Assembly: GCA_017354895.1 (NCBI GenBank) | Contig: CP071497.1 | Coordinates: forward strand, 2,108,001 to 2,172,000 | Direction: 5' to 3' | Source of the DNA: Podospora comata | Taxonomy: Eukaryota > Ascomycota > Sordariomycetes > Sordariales > Podosporaceae | Length of the DNA stretch: 64,000 nt | Shown here: positions 1 to 11,300 of the stretch, piece after piece | Position numbering within the stretch: position 1 is the stretch's first letter | Layout: the number at the start of each line of letters is the position of its first letter | Translations under genes and position numbers: made by a program | The notes under the pieces: generated by a model | The model's database searches: none | Seen by the model: the letters and a program-made list of their open reading frames with translations, nothing else | What the model was told of the DNA's origin: nothing

Positions 1-1
1 G

Positions 2-712
2 CTGGGTTACTCGACAATACGACGGCACTTTCGGCGGTTAGGATACCTCTTGGACGACGTCACTGTGCCGAAGTTTGTGGTGGTGGATGTTGCCCAAGAC
101 TCTAACCTCTTGGTGGAAAGGATACCAGACGGTGGCGACAGAGGAATCAGAATAGCTGGTTTGCAGAGTTGGTCAAATTGCGTCTTTGGCGACCCTCTGT
201 TTGCCACAGTGTTTAGCGATCCGGCAGACTTGCCGCCGCCACCCCCTTCCGACTCTTTTCTCAGGGGTTTAAATTCGACTGCTTCAGCGACATCCCCTCC
301 ACCACCTGCAACGTCGGCGTCAACGATGACGGCAACATCAAACTACCTATCAACTCTCAACCCGCAATTAATAGAGGCCCTCCCGTCTGCCCCCGTCCGG
401 CTGTTATTCTACCGGATCTACCACATCCTTACCCGCATCGTCGCCGAATTCTACCGCCCCCGACCAGACTCCACGACGCGAGAGCTAGAAGCGCGGAGGA
501 AGCTCAATGTAGTGTTGGCGAAACTAGCAGAGATACCAGATGATTTCTTGTGTCCTCCTGAAACCCACTACTCCAGCCTACCGGCGACACCCAACAGCAG
601 CACCAGCACCAAGAGCCTGAGCAAACGTGAATACAGCGTTGCACGACCAACAGGGGAGATGAGTCCAGCAAAGAGAATGCGGGAGTTGGAGATGCCGATA
701 CCAAAGAAATAA
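2..712 (+). CDS. C-terminal part of a possible phosphotransferase (APH/kinase-like) family protein
   Basis: The frame is open from the left edge and stops with TAA at 710-712, so only the last ~236 residues are visible and the start lies outside. The segment around GIRIAGLQSWSNCVFGDPLFA resembles the end of the C-lobe of aminoglycoside-phosphotransferase-like proteins, where a substrate-pocket loop is followed by GDP(L/F)-type residues. The catalytic HxD loop would lie upstream and cannot be checked. A proline/serine/threonine-rich segment follows, then a helical stretch (LLFYRIYHILTRIV), then a basic, probably disordered tail. The family call rests on one weak motif. The reading frame itself is well supported by its length and by the short 172 bp gap to the convergent gene on the right. 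Substrate and role are unknown. Confidence 0.5.
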   Translation: MGYSTIRRHFRRLGYLLDDVTVPKFVVVDVAQDSNLLVERIPDGGDRGIRIAGLQSWSNCVFGDPLFATVFSDPADLPPPPPSDSFLRGLNSTASATSPPPPATSASTMTATSNYLSTLNPQLIEALPSAPVRLLFYRIYHILTRIVAEFYRPRPDSTTRELEARRKLNVVLAKLAEIPDDFLCPPETHYSSLPATPNSSTSTKSLSKREYSVARPTGEMSPAKRMRELEMPIPKK

Positions 713-884
713 TGCTGTTTTTTTTTTCTTTCAAAGAAATCTGAGAATAATAGCACGGAGTGGGAACAACAAGGAAATATCAAGGGATAGACAACGAACC
801 TGACGGATTACACGAATGAGCGAGCATACATGCATGCAATGTATATGTACCATTATATATCTACATAAATATACAACAAGTAGA

Positions 885-2918
885 TCATGCTTTTTCCTTA
901 CCCTTGCCTGTAATGGGTGCGGTAGTGGTGGTGTCTTCTTCCTCGTCGGAGTCGTCCTCCTCGTCTCGGGGTAAGGTAACCCCCATCAACCCCAACAGAT
1001 TCCCTGCTGGGCCTGCCATACCAGCTTGGGACTTGAAACTCTCGAGGAGGTTTTTGGCGAGGTTGTAGTCAATATCCACCTCCTCTTCCTCGTTTTCGCT
1101 GATCTCTTGCTCTTTGCTTGAGCTTCCAACATCTTTGATTCTTCTTTCTGTGGCTGTTGCTTTGGGGTCCAAGCTCAGTGCTCCCAGCCCCTTGAGCTCA
1201 CTCTCAAACTGCTGCATCATCTTTTGGATCTCTTCCGCCTCGTCACCCTCATCATCTTCGTCATTTTCTGAGTCCACTTCTTCAACAACAACCGCTTTTT
1301 GTTTCCCCTTGTCTTGTGTTGTTGCTGATGCTGGCGGTGCACCCGATGATTTCCCATCATCACCAGGCAACCCCATCATCTCCCTCATCATCCTCTGGAA
1401 CTGCTCCTCATCAAAACCGACTTCCTTATCTTCATCCTCCCAGTCCTCATCCTCGTCGCTCTCGTCATCATCATCATCCACATCCATCTCATCATCTTCA
1501 TCCTCATCCCCCAACACAACCCCATCCACACCCGCATCCTCGTCGTTCAAAAACGCCTCAAACCTCTCCACTACCTTCTGGAGATCCGCCTGAGTGCCGG
1601 CGTCGCCAAAGCCCCCCTTACCCCCCTTTATTTTCTCGGCCTTGACGCCGCCGCTTCCAGAGCCAGCGAGCTCCTTCTCAAGCTGAGTGTAATCGATATC
1701 CATCCAGCTATCATCATCCTCCCTTTCGGTATCCTTCCACTCCTTTTCAATCTGCTCATCAGACGGCAGGACGTTCTCCTCCCCATCCTCGGCCAGATCA
1801 CCCAGTAACAACGCCACCTCCCGAACGACTCTATTAGGGTGAGTCTCTGCCTTGTCACCGGCACACAGCAGCTCAAATCCCGTAGTGAGCTTCATTCCCA
1901 GCTCTAACCTCGCAAGCTTCTTTTGTGCAGAGTCGGCGGTGGGGTTCGTGGCGGCTTCGACCTCGGCGGCGTAAAGTAATGACTTCCATGCTGGAGGTGG
2001 GGGGGAAAAGTGCTGGGATTTGAGCTGGGCGTAGAGGACTTTGGTAAAGCGGATGGAGATGGTGATGAGGTCTTTTGGGGGGAATAGTAAGGGGGTGGTT
2101 ATTGAGGGGAATAATAGGGGTTTGAGGGAGACGGGGTCTCGGAGGTAGAAGGCTTCGGTGGCGGGGGCGATGGATTGGGGGCGGGAGTGGAGGATATAGG
2201 CTAGTTTTCTTGGGATGGTGACGAGGGCATGGTGGGTGGTGGAGGAGATGGCTGAGGGGTATTTCTCGAGGCGGTAAAAGGATTCGGCTTCGATGAAGGG
2301 GGAGTGGAGGAGGGATGAGGGCCTGGATGTAATGGTTGAGATGGCGGATGTCAGGGTGAGGTTCTTGTTGGGCTGTGTGTTGTCTAGGGGGATGATAAGG
2401 AGTTTGCCTTGGTGAATCCACACTCGGTTGGTGTCGTGTTCTGGACTGAGCCACTTGGGCAAGACTTTGGCTGCTTCGATTAGGAGAAACTCGCCATCGC
2501 TGTCAGAGACACGGACCCAAAGGTTGGGGAAGGATTTGGTGAGCTCCCGGAGGAGGTAGACAATGAGCCACTCGTCTTCCACATTGTCGCCGTAGTGGGT
2601 TGTTCCATGGAGATAGGACAGTCCGGAACCTAAAGGGGCAATCAGCTGGGATGGTCTCATTTACTTGATGCCAAGTACACACACACCTTTCTGGATTTTT
2701 GTCTCGAGCTTGAAGGGTTCTCGCTGCCATATGTAGTCCTTTGCCAGCTCCGTCAGCTTTTTATCAGCGGCCCTCTTAACGGCTTCCAAGCTGGGGAGAT
2801 CATTGTCTGACTTTTCGCCAATGATGAATAGCATGTACTCGACACAGTCCTCGGGCAGCCTCATACGAAAACCATCGAACCCTTCGTCTCCAGGACGCAG
2901 CTCTGGGGCGTTGGCCAT
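885..2918 (-). CDS. Ecdysoneless/SGT1-family protein (Ecd homologue)
   Basis: Two exons, 2687-2918 and 885-2629, are joined across a 57 bp intron (GTGTGT...TTTAG) that restores a GGT codon and gives 658 residues. The join places IWQREPFKLE next to HGTTHYGDNVEDEWLIVYLL and SDGEFLLIEAAKVLPKWL. These three blocks are the conserved N-terminal core of the Ecd/hSGT1 family, which is distinct from the Hsp90 co-chaperone of the same name. Family members bind the Prp8/U5 snRNP assembly machinery and R2TP-type chaperones and influence cell-cycle and transcription outputs. The C-terminal half is strongly acidic, with several Asp/Glu runs including one next to MDVDDDDDESDEDED, as is usual for the family. 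The ATG at 2918 is the first in frame and precedes the conserved MRLPEDCVEYMLF block. It is head-to-head with SMC6. Family confidence is high; the exact role in this fungus is inferred. Confidence 0.9.
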
Positions 2919-3426
2919 ATTGTTTATTTCCTGTCGTCCAAGTTCGTTTGCCGCTTCCGATGAGGACCTGTCAACCCAAACGCAGCTGCCAGCCGTTCGG
3001 TCTTGCTTCTTTCCAGCTTTCCTTCCTGTGTGGGGGGTGGCTGCCTAAGGTACCTTACAGCACCAAACGGCCGTTCAAGTTCAAATTTTACCTATCTCTT
3101 TTCGATCTTCCAGTTTACTTTAACACTTCAACGCCTTCTTGTCGACCACGATAGTTACCTTACTGTTCTCATGCCCAGCCTGGCAGTTGAACCTGAGACC
3201 CGATCCACTGTAAATGTGGGGTTTAGCGTCTGCACGGGCCGCCTGTCATAGCTCTGGGCGGGAGTGGAGAAGAACAAGTCACTGGATCTGGGGGGAAGTT
3301 CGCGCAAACGACGCGTCTCAAGGGGCCTTTTGCACTGCGCCGCCCACCTACTCGCACCCACAAACAGCTCCGGGACCAGGCGCCGGCTGTCTGAGACCTT
3401 TTACCAGCACTTCCATTGTTCTCAAA
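2919..3426. promoter_or_regulatory. Shared intergenic region between Ecd/SGT1-family gene and SMC6
   Basis: This 508 bp interval separates two divergent start codons, so it should hold both promoters and both leaders. No clear TATA box is visible. It contains an upstream ATG at 3214 in frame with SMC6; using it would add 71 residues that do not resemble an SMC6 N-terminus. I take that stretch as leader sequence. Confidence 0.6.
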
Positions 3427-6400
3427 ATGCCGTCGAGGACAATCAATAACCTCGGCGCAGAGTCCTCGCGGAAGCGACACCACCGCGGCGAAGATGACGA
3501 GTCAGAGGAGCCTGTACGGCCTCGTTCGCATTTAAATGGTGAATCTGTAAGTGCTCCGGCTTCTTCTCACACATCTGGCAGTGCTTTCTTCTTCATTTAC
3601 AATGTGCTAATCCTGATCCAGCGAAAACGTGCCCGGCTTTCCGATGTGCGCGATGAAACGCGTGCAAACAACCCCGATGACGAAGCCGAGTATCAAGGAG
3701 CTGCCTCGCCCGACACCCCACCAAGAACGCAGTATGAGTTAATGCGCGATAATGGGTTCGAGCATTTGCGAACTGAGGCTGCCGATGACCAGAAGGCGAC
3801 CCAGCGGCTACGGATGCGACCAAACCGTCTAGGAGAAAATGTGGTCGCAGAAAATGGCATTCTTGAGCAAGTCATATGCATCAACTTTATGTGTCACACG
3901 AGACTGAACTGCGAGCTTGGGCCCCTTCTCAACTTTGTTGTGGGCGAGAATGGCAGCGGAAAGAGCGCTGTTTTGACAGCAATCACCCTCTGCCTTGGTG
4001 GAAAGGCAAGCTCGACGAACCGCGGTGGTAGCCTGAAAAGTTTTGTCAAAGAAGGAGAGGATAAGGCTATTTTGACTGTCAAAATCAAGAACCAGGGGCC
4101 TGATGCTTATCAGCACGATATTTACGGCGATTCCATCACCGTGGAGCGTTGGTTCAACAAAACTGGCGGGAGCGGCTTCAACCTGAAAACAGCCACCGGC
4201 TCTATTCACTCGAAGAAGAAGGAAGAGGTTGACCAAATCGTGGAGTACTACGCCCTGCAGGTCGACAACCCACTGAACGTTCTATCTCAAGACAACGCCC
4301 GGCAATTCCTCAACGCCTCAAGCAAGGCGCAGAAGTACAAGTTCTTCATCGAGGGCGTCCAGCTACAGCAATTGGATAACGACTACAAGCTGACTGCTGA
4401 ATATGTGAGCCAAATAGACACCAAGATACCAGATCAAGAACAGAAAATCGAGCTTCTCAAAGTGCAACGGGCAAACGCAGAACGCTTATTGGAGACTCTG
4501 GAGGGCGAGCGGTCATTACGCGACAAAATCAACACAATGCGCTTAAAGTTGGCCTGGTCACGTGTCGATACCTGTGAAAAGAGACTGGCGCAGAAGGAGG
4601 CAAATCTCGCCGAGATCTCCACCAAGTTGATTTCGGCTGAAGAAAAGTTCGGCTTGAAAAGTCGAGCGTTGGAGCAGGCGGATCAAGAGGTGGAAACCAC
4701 CAAGGCGAAGCTCGAGAGGGCGAAGGAAGAGGAGCCAGAGCTGCAGGCCAAAGTTGAAGAGGCGAAGGCTCATAAGGAGGCCATGGTAGCAGACCTCATG
4801 AAGGTCCAGGCCGAGGAGCGAGAGGCTCACCAAAACTGGAAAGCCATGACTGACCAGGTCAAGGATTTCGAGAGAAAGATCGCGCAGGAAGAGAGGAGTC
4901 TGCAGGAGGCACACGGTGGTCTCCAAACCCTGAAGATGAAGGAGCGCGACGAGGCTCGGGCCAGGGTCCAGGAGCTCGAACAAAAAATCGATGACAACAA
5001 ACAGCTGATTCCTCGGATCAAGAGCCAGATGAGTGATTCGGCAAGGGCCCTGAACCCCATCAAGGAGCGGGTTACCAAGAAGCAGGAGGAGATCCACAAT
5101 CTCAAAAAGGAGATTGAGAAAACCCAGGCACACATCGGTGTGCCGCTTGCTGCTTACCACAAGAATATGCCGAGGCTGTTAAAGGCCATTGACGGCGACA
5201 AGAGGTTCCAGCAGAAGCCCATCGGCCCGCTGGGCACCGTCGTGCATCTTCATAAACCGGAATGGGGAGCGATTTTGGAGTCTTATTTTGGCAACAACCT
5301 CAACGGTTTTGTCGTCTTCAGCAAAGCCGACATGAATGTTCTTGCAGACTTGATGAGGCGATGCGACATCGACAGCAACCGCAATCCCATCTTCGTGGGC
5401 CAGCGAAATGCCCTCAATCTGGCGGGAAAAGAGCCAGATGCGGACTTCGACACCATCCTGAGAGTACTCAAGATTGACAACCAAGCTGTTCGGGATACAC
5501 TTGTTATCAACCACGCGATCGAGCAAGTGCTCTTGATTCATAAGCGCACAACGGCTCAGAGCGTGATGATGGATGGAACGGCACCGCCCCGCAATGTCAA
5601 GAGATGCATCACATTCCATGATTCCAAAAACGAGGGGCTAAGCATTGAAATGAAGCCGAGCGGCATATCAACAAGTCCGGTCAGGATTGGGACTCAGCCC
5701 AAGCGCCTGAAGACGGAATCTGCCTCTCAGATGGCCTTCTTGAAGGAGTCCCTGTCAAAATTGGAGTCGGAACTCCAAGCTCTCCGAGTTGAATACAAAC
5801 GTGTCCAGGATGAAAACTTCCACCACAAGACAGCCCTTGCCAAAGCGGAGAAAGAGGGGGCTGTTCTCGCACAGCAGCTGCGAGAGACCGAACTAGAGCT
5901 TGCGGAGATCGAAGTGGCTTTGGACGAGTGGGATGGGTCTGACGCCCGACTCCAAAGTCTGCGTGAGCAGCTGGCTCAAGCACTGGAGCAGAAAGCTCAC
6001 CACGGTCAACAGGTGACTGGGCTTATTGTGGCCAAAGACCAGAAAAACGTACTTGCCGAGGAGGCTTACAAGGCACTCAAAGCTCAGAAGCTGCAGCTCA
6101 AGGACTGCGAAGCCAGTGTGAATAAGGCAGAGGAAAAGGCCAAGTCTGCGGAGGCGCACCGGCATATTGTGCTTCGAGAAAAGCTCGACAGTGAAGACGC
6201 GTATAAGCAACTGAAGGCAGAACAAAAGGAAGCGGAAGAAAGTATTGGGAGGGAAAAGGATAGGATCGCGGAGAGAGAGGCGGAGGCCATTCAAGTGTGT
6301 CCAGAACGCGTGCATTTGCTAGACGGCGAGACGGAGAAGTCTGTCAATACACAATACTTTGCTCTGCGGGCTCGATACGACAAATTGACCAGCAGACGCC

Positions 6401-7055
6401 AGTTGAACGAGCAGGAAGTTATTGAGCAAGCCGAAAAGGTTCGGAAGAAGTACGACGAAGCAGTCAATGGTCTCAACTCGATGGTGGAGTCAAGCGAACG
6501 TCTCAAGCATTCGTTGAGCCTACGTTTGGACAAGTGGCGCAAGTTCCAGCGGTACATCTCCGCCCAGTCGCGTGTGAACTTCATATATCTCCTCAGCGAA
6601 CGCGGGTACCGAGGGAGGCTGCTGCTGGATCATAAGCGCAGGCTCCTGGACGTTCATGTGGAGCCCGACCACACCGAGAAACGTGCCAGTGGACGGAGTA
6701 CCAAGACGTTATCCGGCGGAGAGAAATCCTTTTCTTCGATTTGTATGCTGTTGGCCATCTGGGAAGCCATGGGTTCGCCGCTGCGGTGCTTGGATGAGTT
6801 TGATGTGTTCATGGACAATGTGAACCGCGCTGTTAGCCAAAATATGCTGGTAAGCTCAACCTGTTGCTCTAGGGATGTATATCTGTTGCTAACGTTATCT
6901 AGGTTGCCGCTGCTCGAAGGTCGGTCAACCGGCAATACATCTTCATCACACCCAACGCTATCGACCCAAAGATCATCGCTGAAAAAGACGTAAAACTTAT
7001 TCGACTCGTTGATCCACGCCAACAGCGACTCACCAGCATGCAAACAATATCATGA
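3427..7055 (+). CDS. smc6: SMC6, SMC5/6 complex ATPase subunit
   Basis: Three exons (3427-3546, 3622-6849, 6903-7055) give 1166 residues. SMC6 pairs with SMC5 in the nuclear complex that resolves recombination intermediates and protects stalled forks. The N-terminal head carries Walker A GENGSGKS at about residue 148. Long coiled coils flank a hinge around residues 570-640 (LGTVVHLHKPEWGAILESYF). The C-terminal head has the signature TLSGGEKSFSS and Walker B LRCLDEFDVFMD near residue 1094. The last exon supplies the expected ending RRSVNRQYIFITPNAIDP. Intron 1 (3547-3621) has branch site TGCTAATCC, is 75 bp and contains no in-frame stop. Intron 2 is 53 bp. Start 3427 (CAAAATGCCG) was preferred over the in-frame ATG at 3214 because the extra residues are unlike the family. 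Length agrees with fungal SMC6 (about 1100-1150). Confidence 0.96.
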
Positions 7056-7473
7056 GGTCTTTATACCTGGTTGGTTTCATTGTACATATTTCTGGGCTTC
7101 ATCATCATGTGTCAAAAGTGGGAGGAGTTATGGGTTAGGGAATGCTAGTATCGGAATTTGGGTGGGCTTTCTGTGGTGGATCAGGGGGCAGTTTGGCAAT
7201 TCTCCATGTGCAAGGTGCTATGTCGAAAGACTCCTACAGGTTTGCTTGGTGCATATGGCGGAAAGGGATGATAATGATTGGAATTGTGCAAATGGCATTG
7301 TCTTAGGGTCATCTCCACGCGTAGGTTTCATGGGTTCATTGGTTTTGAACACACAGTTAGTTAGTGGTTGTACATCCAGTTATAATACAAACTCGTCTAA
7401 TGACCAAGTCTCTTTCTCTTTGACGACACCTTTTCTACTCATACATGTCCATCCCAACATCCCAACATCATCT
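7056..7473. other. Convergent 3' region of SMC6 and COQ9
   Basis: 418 bp between two converging stop codons. It is T-rich on the plus strand with no convincing open frame and should contain both 3' UTRs and polyadenylation sites. It includes a single telomere-like GGGTTAGGG at 7132-7140, probably by chance. Confidence 0.5.
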
Positions 7474-8382
7474 TTATATCCTAACCCCCTTGCTCCTCAA
7501 CACATTAACCCCCGCGCTCGCCGTGAAGCCAACCCACTCCCCGACACTCCTAACCGCCCCGCCCAGCTCCTCGGCCTCTTGAAGCCTTCTCCTGAGGAAC
7601 CGCCTCGTCTCCTGGAACCTCTCGCTCTTGTCCGTCGTCATGAACAACTCGGCCGCGGCATAGATACCACTGAGGGCCGCCCGCTTGGTGTACCAGCTCG
7701 GATCAACACTTTTATCACCGGCAAGATAGTAGATCTCATCTGCCAGCATGGCGAGCTCCCTGACGGCGACGGGGACCTGGGAGGGCTGGGCCATGACCGC
7801 GAGGGCCTGCTGCCAGTGCTGGATGATGGGCTCGTTTTGCTTTAGGCGCAGCCAAGTGAGGAGTTCGATTTTTTCCGAGACGGAGAGGCCGGAGAGGAGG
7901 TCGCTGTGCTGGCTGGCGAGGGAGGGGAGGGTGGTGCGGGTGGTGTAGAGGTGGAAGTGGATCAGGCGGGCGACGGGGGAGGGGCCGAGGAAGGAGGGGG
8001 AGATGTCGAGGAGGGAGAGGTCGCGGGCGGCGAGGGTGAGGGAGGAGAGGGTGAACCCGTGGGTGGGGATGTGGGAGGCTAGGGCGGTGGTGAGGAGGGT
8101 TGTTTCGGCTTGGGTGAAGGGGCTGGGGGGAGTGGGGTGGGTGGTGGAGTGGTAGGTTCTTCTTGTTTGGAGGGGTTGCGGTGGTGGTGTTGTTGGTGGT
8201 TGGGTTTTGGGGCTTGATTTGGATTTGGTTCGGGGAGTCGAGGGGAGGGTGGTGTTGGGTCGGGAGGTGACGGCGGAGAGTCTTCCGGGGAAGGATCGGG
8301 TGGCCGGCCGGGTGGTGGTAGTGGGGAGGAGGAGGATGCGTCGGGCTGCGCCGGAGCAGTTGACGGCTGCCGGGGAGGCCAT
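7474..8382 (-). CDS. coq9: COQ9, mitochondrial ubiquinone biosynthesis lipid-binding protein
   Basis: A single-exon frame of 302 residues. The first ~75 residues are rich in Ser, Thr, Arg and Pro with almost no acidic residues, as in a mitochondrial presequence. The conserved COQ9 C-terminal domain follows, with the diagnostic DPSWYTKRAALSGIYAAAEL block, then FMTTDKSERFQETRRFL and a long amphipathic helix. COQ9 binds the isoprenoid intermediates of coenzyme Q and presents them to the hydroxylase COQ7 within the CoQ synthome on the matrix side of the inner membrane. The TetR-like helical core falls between residues ~85 and 220. The first ATG was taken because the presequence begins there. The gene converges on SMC6 and its promoter faces the long gene-free stretch to the right. 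Confidence 0.94.
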   Translation of the reverse strand: MASPAAVNCSGAARRILLLPTTTTRPATRSFPGRLSAVTSRPNTTLPSTPRTKSKSSPKTQPPTTPPPQPLQTRRTYHSTTHPTPPSPFTQAETTLLTTALASHIPTHGFTLSSLTLAARDLSLLDISPSFLGPSPVARLIHFHLYTTRTTLPSLASQHSDLLSGLSVSEKIELLTWLRLKQNEPIIQHWQQALAVMAQPSQVPVAVRELAMLADEIYYLAGDKSVDPSWYTKRAALSGIYAAAELFMTTDKSERFQETRRFLRRRLQEAEELGGAVRSVGEWVGFTASAGVNVLRSKGVRI

Positions 8383-11300
8383 TGTTTGGTACTTTTTTCC
8401 CTATCAGACCTCGAACTGTATAGGTCAGAAAGTTGCGGTTCGTATGGCCCGTATGGGGTTCCTGTGGTGATGTGATGGATCGCAAGGTGTTGTTAATTGT
8501 GATATTATATCATGATTGGTGGTGGTCAAAGCTTGGTGCCTGCAACTGAGACTTTACTGTATCAAGTTAGCTTAGGGAATACAAAAGTGGATCTCTACAT
8601 GTTCTGCCCCACTTTAAGCCCAACCTGGCAGATCGTGGTCTTGCTTCACCAACCCCAACCCTTGGAATTTGGGGACATTGATTCGGTTGACGTCGATATC
8701 AGAATCAAAACCTTACCAAGATATTCCCAACGACGTACATCTTGACAGACAAAGCCACCACTCGGGCGGTTGTGTTTGTATACACAGGCCCAGGTTACTC
8801 GTGGAACCATCGAAGATCAGAAGATCAGCGAGAGGGTCCCTGAACAACATGGCAGGTGTCGGCCGGGCGTGAACGATACAAAGGGTATAGCACGCATGAA
8901 ACCAGGAAACTAATGCAAGGCCTCGCGGAATCCAGCTTCGACACCGATCTCAGCACCAACTGGAACGACCTTAAAGGCCTCTGAAGAAGCCAAGAGAAAG
9001 GGTTACCGTGCCGAAATTCCCACTGATCAATCACAGAGGCATTCACACCGTGTTGTTACCACCGCGGAGACTCTCACACGACTCATCCACTTTTCTTTTT
9101 CTCTGCTTGCGACAGCTTTCAAGAAGCCCCATTTATTACCACAACTTATCGAGTCATGAAGATTGTCGGGTCAGGTGCGACATGGGGCTTTCCAACCTGC
9201 GCCCAATCTACGTCCATGATGCTGCCGTCTGCTGTACCAGCCCGCCGCCTATGCTTTGCGGGGCCGCCCAGTTGACAAGCCCGCAGATACGGGATCTTCT
9301 CTAGAAGAGCCATATGCCGTGACCTGACATTAGGCGATTTCCCTTCGGTGAGCTATGCTGTCATGCTGTCGTGCTGCCAGGTAGGTGACGGGCTGGCCGC
9401 CATCGAGAGAGTCTTGTGCGATTGAGTGACATATCCCTCAAAGAGATCGTCTTTTCGTGCCTAGAAATCAACCTCAACCGCATTCGGGTCAGTCCCCGCC
9501 GGATCAAGTCCCCGGGCCGCTCCACTCCCCCTCCTCCGCTGCCGAAGGAGGAGCTTGGGAGTGGTCCAGACCCGTTCTTCTGCTTGAGACTCTCAACTTG
9601 TCACCCGCAAATCGGCCTTCCACCATGGTACTGTTGCATACGCATTTATTAGCCGACTCACCGGTTTCATGCACTGCTGGTTCCTCGGACGGCAGCACAC
9701 CACTGGTCCCCAACCTGTGGTGTTGGCAGTGGGTCATGGTCGTTTTGTTTGGAGACGCCAGAGGCAGCTGCTCGACTGAGCAGAGCGCCTGTCGTTGTCG
9801 AGCCGCTCCGAATTCTGACATGCCTGACAGTGCCGGCCTTTCAAAAAAGGGCATAAAATTGCTCTGGATGCCCATGGCTGACGGCGTGCTTGAAGAAGGC
9901 TATACAGCATCAGGATTGGGTAGCTCAGTCCGCATCGTGCTGCATTTTTCATCTGCCGTGTGACCATTGACCCAAGAGTTTTTTTGTGTGAAGTGGATGG
10001 CAACAGTCAAGGTTAACAGCGGCTTCCCCAGCGCGGCACATGGTTCGTAAGGCAGACCAATATCAGGGATATATATCGTACTTCTTATGTCGTCTTCGTC
10101 GTGGTTCGCTTGGCTCGCCCATCGTACTTGGTGCCTCCCACAGGCAGAAAAATAGATGGCGGGGTTGGCTCCTTGCCTCGGTGTTGGTTGGCATATATAT
10201 GTACGTTGGCATGGAAATTTTTTATCCACCACACCATGTTGATTTGTAGTTGTCACTGTGCAGATCTCGAGTGTCCTGTCATACTGGCCCCATGTTCCAC
10301 AGCACGACAAGTGATCGACTCGGCGATGAAGGACCCAGCCTTACCCGGGACAACCGCCTCGGTGTCATCGTGGCATCAGCCCAATTGACCACAAGATGGC
10401 GGATGTGCTGAAGGGAAAGGGGGGCATCATGTAGAGAGAGGCACGAGTGCAGCCGCCAGCTTCCACCAATGACATCGCTCAGCTCAGTCTGTGGACAGTG
10501 ATCTGAGACGTCCATAGAAAACTTCTTATCTGACATGGAATGTCTTCGAAGAGCTGACCTCGGGAGAATATCCCGAGTCTGCCATTGGAAACGGAGCCGG
10601 GCTGCTGTGCTCGTACCAGAAAGGGTCTTGTTGGATTCATGCTTCTGTACGTGACTTGATCGGGACACCATTGCACCCCTGAAGTTGAACAAGCTGTCTG
10701 TGACCGCAAGGTACCCCTGGATTCAAGAATATTGCAAACGTGGGGGACGACTCGGTAGGGCAGGTGGGGTTGACAGCGTTGATGGGCCCTCGCCGAGATG
10801 CTTTGCAAACGGAATCCTAGGTGCTGTTAAACGGGCAAAGTCAGTCCCAATGTCAGGTCGATATCAGAGATGAGAGAACCGTCCACTTGTATGCTTACCC
10901 GCTAATGGAGGAATATCAACGGCAACGGGCTTCACATCGGTGTCCAGATGAGCTGCTGGCCGCTGGCTGCGAGTCTTCACCATGGCCATTCATGGTTGAA
11001 AAGAGGCAATCAGCACATTGGTGTGTGCGGGACAGAAGCCCCCCTGTCAGATGCAGCAGCAATCCACCACCCCATTTTCTCAGTCTTTTGTGGGCGTCAA
11101 ACATGGCGACTACAAGGTCCTTCAATGCGGCCTTCTGAGAATGTTATGCAGATGCCGTTGGGGTCCGAGAATCAGAAAAATGAAGCGCGAAGTGAGACAG
11201 AAGTTCGGAAGGTCTTAATTTCTTGAGTCGGAGATGGTGGAGGGCTGGAATTGACGTTTGCTCAAGCACCAGCGGCATCTTTGGTTCTGGCGGGGCTCGT

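Noticed and set aside
1114-1593. Ser-rich plus-strand frame
   Set aside because: Antisense of the Asp/Glu-rich part of the Ecd/SGT1-family gene; acidic codons read as Ser on the other strand.
3214-3426. In-frame upstream ATG extending SMC6 by 71 residues
   Set aside because: The extra residues do not resemble any SMC6 N-terminus; the ATG at 3427 has better context.
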